19,999 nucleotides of DNA from Marinosulfonomonas sp. (lineage in GTDB: Bacteria; Pseudomonadota; Alphaproteobacteria; Rhodobacterales; Rhodobacteraceae), in NCBI GenBank assembly GCA_019090845.1, contig JAHRVD010000002.1:1-19999 (forward strand), written 5' to 3'. This document shows positions 15,722 through 19,999 of this stretch, piece after piece. A program made the translations under genes and the position numbers. The notes beneath the pieces are model-generated. The model searched no databases. It saw only the letters and a list, made by a program, of their open reading frames with translations, and was not told the origin of the DNA. Position 1 is the first letter of the stretch, and the number at the start of each line of letters is the position of its first letter.

Positions 15722-17629
15722 TTACGCAGGCTCAACCAGCATCCGGCCGCGCATCTCCATATGAAGCGCGTGGCAGAACCACTGACAATAGAACCAATGC
15801 ACACCGGGGCGACCGGCGATGAATGTGATCGAAGACGTGGCCTGTGGCCCGACCTCCATACACACATTGTGGTTGCCCAGTGTAAAGCCGTGGGTCAGAT
15901 CATCTACATCGTCGATATTGGTAACATAAACGGTCACCTCATCGCCCTGCTTGACGGTGAACTCCTCCATCGAGAAATTCGGAGCAGACGAATACATGTA
16001 GACCCGCACCTTATTGCCGTCGCGGATCACCTCGTCATGGCCATCTTCCAGCACAACACCGTCTGCCTCGGCCTGAGCGCGCGCATCATCCCACATCGGG
16101 TTGTCACGGGACCAGATCGCATCCGGCGTCACCTTGGAGCGGTGGACAATGATACAGTCATGCGGCTCGGCGAAGGTCGGGCTGTCATGCACAACCGCCG
16201 GGGTATCGAGCGATATGTCGATCAACTGCTCGCTTTCCGGCTTCAGCGGACCGACGTTCAGATACCGGTCTTTTGAGAACTTGTTAAGCGAGACAAGCCA
16301 TTTGCCATCCGCCTCTTTGGTTTCGCCCATCGAGGTATGGTTGTGGCCCGGCTGATACATCACATCGGTCTTAGAGATGATCGGATCAACATCCGCCCCG
16401 CCATAAAGCTGGATCGCCTTATCAACGTTCCATTTCACCATCTGGCTGTCCAGGAACAAGGTCGTATAGGCGTTCCCTTTGCCATCAAATGCAGTGTGAA
16501 GCGGACCAAGACCCAGTTCTGGTTCGGCCACAATACAAGAGCGCGGATCGGCCCCATCAAAGACCGCCTGCAACTTGTCATACTCAATCACCGAAACGGT
16601 TGGCGACAGCTTGCCGTTGATCATCACGTATTTGCCGTCGGGTGAAGAGTTCACACCATGCGGGCTGTTGGGGATTGGGATATATACCGTCAGGTCAGAC
16701 CCTTTGCGCCCGTCCAGAACCTTGACGCCGTTGTGAACCTCGAATTTTCCCGCCGCAACCGCGGCTTCGATGCGGGCGATGTTGAACACCACCGCATGGT
16801 CCATCTCGGCTTCCATCATCCCGACCAGTTCGACCGCGCCTTCCGAGTTGTAACTTGATGAAACAGCATATTTTCCCTGATAATCACAATCCACGTTATC
16901 AAGATTTCCGGTCACCATGATCTGCCAGGAAATGTCCATTGTGTCGCCGTCAATGGCGGTGAAGATCGAGACGTAGTTTTCCACGTCATCCATGTTCGTT
17001 CCGTCGTTGATCAGCGGCACCCGGTGTTCGCCGTTGGCAAACACATAGCCGGTGCGCGGAAACTTTTGCGGACGCAGACCGTGGATGTCGGATGCATTCG
17101 GGATCTCGATCATCTTGTCGCATTTCATGAATTTGCAATCGACGCGGGCAACGCGTGTGTTGGCCTTGTCGTTCATGAACAGGTAGCGCCCGTCATAGGT
17201 GCCATCGGTAAACGACATATGTGGGTGGTGAAGGTCGCCGTTGTCGTAGGTTTTCATCCCGCTTTTGGCCAGAAACTCTTTGGTTTCGGGCATCAGGTTT
17301 TCATTCATGATTTTCAGGGATTCATTGGTGCTGCCCCAACCGGTTGCCGAGCAACGGTTGAACACCGGCACACGCATCAGTTCGCGCATCGAAGGCACGC
17401 CCAGAATGCGCAACTCGCCCGCCTGCCCCGAGGACCAGAAACCATAATATTCGTCCAGATCACCGGGCGCAACTTCGTTAGAGCCGGCGGCTTTGGCTGC
17501 CGTGGTCGAGCTTAACAACGCCCCACCACCAAGTGCGGCGACAGTGCCGACAAGTGCAGCACCCTTCACCGGACCGGTCAGAACATCGCGCCGCGATATT
17601 CCTTCCCGTTTTACTGTGTCTTCAGACAT
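15722..17629 (-). CDS. nosZ: NosZ, nitrous oxide reductase (clade I, Tat-exported)
   Basis: Periplasmic multicopper enzyme reducing N2O to N2, 635 aa. A Tat signal carries SRRDVL at 12-17 and a hydrophobic stretch, with cleavage near residue 48. The seven-bladed propeller provides CuZ histidines at 134, 135, 183, 324, 378, 431 and 490. The C-terminal cupredoxin domain has the CuA set H580, C615, W617, C619, H623 and M626. These sit at a constant offset of three from the Pseudomonas stutzeri numbering as I recall it. All key ligands are present, so it should be active. ATG 17629 overlaps the nosR 3' end by 8 nt and follows AAGGAGAA. The Tat signal marks the typical (clade I) form. Confidence 0.98.
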   Translation of the reverse strand: MSEDTVKREGISRRDVLTGPVKGAALVGTVAALGGGALLSSTTAAKAAGSNEVAPGDLDEYYGFWSSGQAGELRILGVPSMRELMRVPVFNRCSATGWGSTNESLKIMNENLMPETKEFLAKSGMKTYDNGDLHHPHMSFTDGTYDGRYLFMNDKANTRVARVDCKFMKCDKMIEIPNASDIHGLRPQKFPRTGYVFANGEHRVPLINDGTNMDDVENYVSIFTAIDGDTMDISWQIMVTGNLDNVDCDYQGKYAVSSSYNSEGAVELVGMMEAEMDHAVVFNIARIEAAVAAGKFEVHNGVKVLDGRKGSDLTVYIPIPNSPHGVNSSPDGKYVMINGKLSPTVSVIEYDKLQAVFDGADPRSCIVAEPELGLGPLHTAFDGKGNAYTTLFLDSQMVKWNVDKAIQLYGGADVDPIISKTDVMYQPGHNHTSMGETKEADGKWLVSLNKFSKDRYLNVGPLKPESEQLIDISLDTPAVVHDSPTFAEPHDCIIVHRSKVTPDAIWSRDNPMWDDARAQAEADGVVLEDGHDEVIRDGNKVRVYMYSSAPNFSMEEFTVKQGDEVTVYVTNIDDVDDLTHGFTLGNHNVCMEVGPQATSSITFIAGRPGVHWFYCQWFCHALHMEMRGRMLVEPA

Positions 17630-19883
17630 TTTGCTTCTCCTTGTTTGCTATTGAATTCGGGTGGTTGGTCAGGCGTTCGGGCGTCGCACCCAACTGGGCG
17701 GCGCTCTGGGCCTGCTTTTCGCGCCGTTTTGCAGATTTTATGCAAACCGGGCACTTGCTGTTGTCCTGATAAAGAACCTGACAATGCAGGCAGGACAGGC
17801 ATTCGTTTGGGTTAATCTCGCCGGTAGGATGGATCGCCTGAACGAAACATTCGTTGGCGCAAATCTGGCAGGGGCTGCCACATTCCTTGTAGCGTTTCAG
17901 CCAGTCAAACATCCGCATCCGCCCCGGTATCGCCAGCGCAGCCCCCAGCGGGCAAAGGTAGCGGCAATAGAACCGCTCAATAAACAACCCTGCCCCCAGC
18001 ATCGCGGTGGCAAACAGCACATAAGGCCAACTGCGCACAAATTTCAGGATGATCGAGGTCTTGAACGGTTCAATCTCGGCGAATTGCTCGGCCAGCGGGA
18101 TCGACACCAGCGACACACCAAAAAGGCCGAGGAAAATCAGATACTTGACCGGCCATATACGCTCATGCAGACCCCATGGTAGCGTCCATTGAGGGAATTT
18201 GAAAAACCGTGCTATCTGGTTGGAAATCTCTTGCAAGGCGCCAAACGGGCAAAGCCAGCCGCAGAACCCTCCACGTCCCCAAAACAGCAGGCTGACGGCG
18301 ACCGATACCCACAGGATAAAGACCAGCGGGTCGAGCAGGAAGGCGTCCCAACTGAAACCAGAACTCATCGAGGCACCAAGTGCCATCAGATTGACGATCG
18401 AAAGCTGCGCGTTCTGGTGCCAGCCCAGAAAGACCAGCGTGAGCGCCAGAAACGCCATGCGGAACCAATAGAACGCCCGCGCATTTCTGGTGACCTGCAC
18501 CTGAAAAAAGAACACGCCCGTCAGCGTTGTCAGCATTGCGATCAGAACGCCGATCTCGACCTTCTTGCCTGTCCAGATGCGTTGCCAAAGCGCGGCCCGA
18601 GCGGCGGCGTCGGTTTGGCTTTCAACGGCAACGGCAGGAACTTCGGGCGCAATTTTCGTCAGGTATCTGTCAGGGATTTTGTAGCCCAGATCATAGGTCA
18701 GAAAGGTTTTTTCGACCGGGCCGACAACCCGCTGTGCAAGCAATTGAATGCGCCACGGCTTGGTCGGATCAAAGCCCGCATCGGCCGGGATTTTGAACAG
18801 ATCAAGCTCTTTGAAGGTCGGCGCGCCCTTGGCGGCCAGTTCTCCAAGGCGGCGGTGCTGCCGGTCCCTGAACCGCACCGAGATATCGCCCTGTATCAGC
18901 TGAATACGGTCAAATATCCCGCCCCGCACATAACCCGACCCCTTGTAGGAAAACGCACCGCGACCGAGCATCAGAATGGCCTGTTCGCCATCGTCCAGCC
19001 AGTCTGCCAGATTGCCATATTCGGCGTCCCCCATCAGGCTGCGCCCGATGCCGGGTGCCGACACCAATGCGGTATGCATATCAATATAGATATCACCCGG
19101 CGCACCCGGTTCGGGATGCTTAAGAACCCGCGCGTCACCTGTGGCTGCAAAAGCGGCGTTGATCTGCCCGATATCAAGCGTCATTCGCCGCACGCTGCCA
19201 TCGCCAGCCATTGTGGCCCAATCAGAAATACTGTCGCCGTCCATCTTCAGAACATGGGTCGGCCCCAGCCTGGCCGCGTCATCATTCAGCCCGCCAAGTC
19301 CAAGCGCGCGGGCAACCTTGATGCTTGAGCGCACGACCGAGTCATCAATAATCATGATCGTCACCGTGGCGCCGGAAATGATATCCAGATCATGCCCCGA
19401 GCCACCCGCAGCGGCTTCGGCAACGATATCAAGCCCCGAATAACTGGCCGTGAGCGCTTTGATCTTGCGGTCCGGAATGCCGATCAAAACAATCGGCTCG
19501 GAATGTTTGACCAGCTCTGCACGCAGCAATTTCGCATCCGGCCCGATCGCCACCATGACGTGGATCGGTTTGCCGGAATACCCGGTGGTTCCGACAAAAT
19601 CCGAGGTGATGAAAGCATAGCCCATCACCGCATCACCTTTCATGACCGCAATAGCCGGAATGTCGTCCGACATTGCGCCATAGGACGTCGCCCCCTGAAC
19701 AAAATCACTGGCAGGGAATTTGTTGATGAACTCATTCAGAACCGGCGGCGTCTGGGCCTGCACTGCGGCTGCACCTGTCAGTAGCACTAGCTTCAGGACC
19801 AGCAACAGGCGGACAAGGCTGGCAAACCTGCCACGCAAAATCTCCCTCATATCCATGAGCGACCGTTGCAAAGAACCTGACAT
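17622..19883 (-). CDS. nosR: NosR, membrane flavo-iron-sulfur protein for N2O reduction
   Basis: A 753-aa polytopic protein that supports electron supply to, and expression or activity of, NosZ. A signal anchor (about 20-43) leads into a periplasmic FMN-binding domain with the flavinylation motif D167-x-x-S170-G-A-T173. T173 is the likely FMN site for NosX. The membrane part holds two CxxxCP motifs, C541-C545 and C640-C644. The cytoplasmic C-terminus has two cysteine clusters for 4Fe-4S centres (C668, C672, C675, C679; C695, C698, C701, C711, C714). The start chosen is ATG 19883, behind AGGGACGG. The frame extends to 19997, and ATGs at 19856 and 19850 also exist. The last 8 nt overlap nosZ. 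Confidence 0.95.
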   Translation of the reverse strand: MSGSLQRSLMDMREILRGRFASLVRLLLVLKLVLLTGAAAVQAQTPPVLNEFINKFPASDFVQGATSYGAMSDDIPAIAVMKGDAVMGYAFITSDFVGTTGYSGKPIHVMVAIGPDAKLLRAELVKHSEPIVLIGIPDRKIKALTASYSGLDIVAEAAAGGSGHDLDIISGATVTIMIIDDSVVRSSIKVARALGLGGLNDDAARLGPTHVLKMDGDSISDWATMAGDGSVRRMTLDIGQINAAFAATGDARVLKHPEPGAPGDIYIDMHTALVSAPGIGRSLMGDAEYGNLADWLDDGEQAILMLGRGAFSYKGSGYVRGGIFDRIQLIQGDISVRFRDRQHRRLGELAAKGAPTFKELDLFKIPADAGFDPTKPWRIQLLAQRVVGPVEKTFLTYDLGYKIPDRYLTKIAPEVPAVAVESQTDAAARAALWQRIWTGKKVEIGVLIAMLTTLTGVFFFQVQVTRNARAFYWFRMAFLALTLVFLGWHQNAQLSIVNLMALGASMSSGFSWDAFLLDPLVFILWVSVAVSLLFWGRGGFCGWLCPFGALQEISNQIARFFKFPQWTLPWGLHERIWPVKYLIFLGLFGVSLVSIPLAEQFAEIEPFKTSIILKFVRSWPYVLFATAMLGAGLFIERFYCRYLCPLGAALAIPGRMRMFDWLKRYKECGSPCQICANECFVQAIHPTGEINPNECLSCLHCQVLYQDNSKCPVCIKSAKRREKQAQSAAQLGATPERLTNHPNSIANKEKQNV
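17635..17642 (-). promoter_or_regulatory. Ribosome binding site of nosZ, inside nosR
   Basis: AAGGAGAA on the minus strand, 5 nt before ATG 17629, is embedded in the last codons of nosR. It confirms the overlapping nosR-nosZ arrangement. Confidence 0.8.
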
Positions 19884-19887
19884 TTTT

Positions 19888-19895
19888 CCGTCCCT
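19888..19895 (-). promoter_or_regulatory. Ribosome binding site deciding the nosR start
   Basis: AGGGACGG ends 4 nt before ATG 19883. The alternative ATGs at 19997, 19856 and 19850 lack a comparable site, so 19883 is preferred. Confidence 0.6.
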
Positions 19896-19960
19896 AGGTT
19901 GTGCAATCCCTGCGAACCGCCGAGATTCGACGAACTGCGCACCGCGCGCGCGCTTACATG

Positions 19961-19974
19961 TTGTTTTTCTGCAA
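19961..19974 (-). promoter_or_regulatory. Candidate FNR/NnrR-type box upstream of nosR
   Basis: The minus strand reads TTGCAGAAAAACAA, a TTG-N8-CAA arrangement like the FNR/CRP-superfamily boxes that control nos operons under low oxygen or nitric oxide. The inner bases (CA...AA) do not follow the full TTGAT-N4-ATCAA consensus. It lies about 78 nt before the nosR ATG, a usual distance. No good -10 is seen. Confidence 0.35.
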
Positions 19975-19999
19975 TAATTCATGCTTCTGGCACTCAACC

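Noticed and set aside
19884..19997. In-frame upstream extension of nosR to 19997
   Set aside because: It is Arg/Cys-rich and not NosR-like, it covers the likely promoter, and the ribosome site supports 19883.

Overview
This 20 kb window looks like chromosome from an alphaproteobacterium of the Rhodobacterales (Roseobacter) type. Coding density is high, GC is moderately high, and the UgpB and NosZ sequences are typical proteobacterial ones. Genus-level assignment is not possible from the sequence alone. The window has two functional blocks: a phosphate/organophosphate uptake block (about 1-11.2 kb) and a complete nitrous oxide reduction operon (about 11.3-19.9 kb).

Region 1 (1-6761). The 3' part of a HAD-IIA phosphatase gene runs off the left edge. 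It converges on a minus-strand gene for a Na+/phosphate symporter with a PhoU-like tail. Divergent from that gene is ugpBAEC, the sn-glycerol-3-phosphate ABC transporter. An 11-bp GC hairpin sits between ugpB and ugpA, and there is no ugpQ in the window. The shared upstream region carries a good PhoB-type box (2507-2524).

Region 2 (6802-11137, minus strand). A three-gene ABC importer: substrate-binding protein, large fused permease (738 aa), ATPase. By architecture it would normally be annotated as a ferric-iron (Fbp/Afu) system. Three things argue for a sugar-phosphate importer of the AfuABC kind instead. The binding protein has no Tyr-Tyr pair. Its upstream region has a second Pho-like box, matching the first at 18 of 22 bases. 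Next to that box is a perfect LacI-family operator consensus. This is the main proposal from the window.

Region 3 (11317-19883, minus strand). nosR-nosZ-nosD-nosF-nosY-nosL-nosX, a tightly packed Tat-type (clade I) N2O reductase operon. nosR overlaps nosZ by 8 nt, and most other junctions are ATGA-type stop/start overlaps. NosR has a flavinylation motif, two CxxxCP motifs and a C-terminal Fe-S region. NosX is the matching flavin transferase. NosL and NosDFY supply copper to NosZ, whose CuA and CuZ ligands are all present. A possible FNR/NnrR-type box lies upstream of nosR.

No tRNA, rRNA, CRISPR array, insertion sequence, phage gene or att site was seen. The neighbourhood reads as a core-metabolism region, with the regulatory architecture around the second ABC transporter as its least ordinary part.
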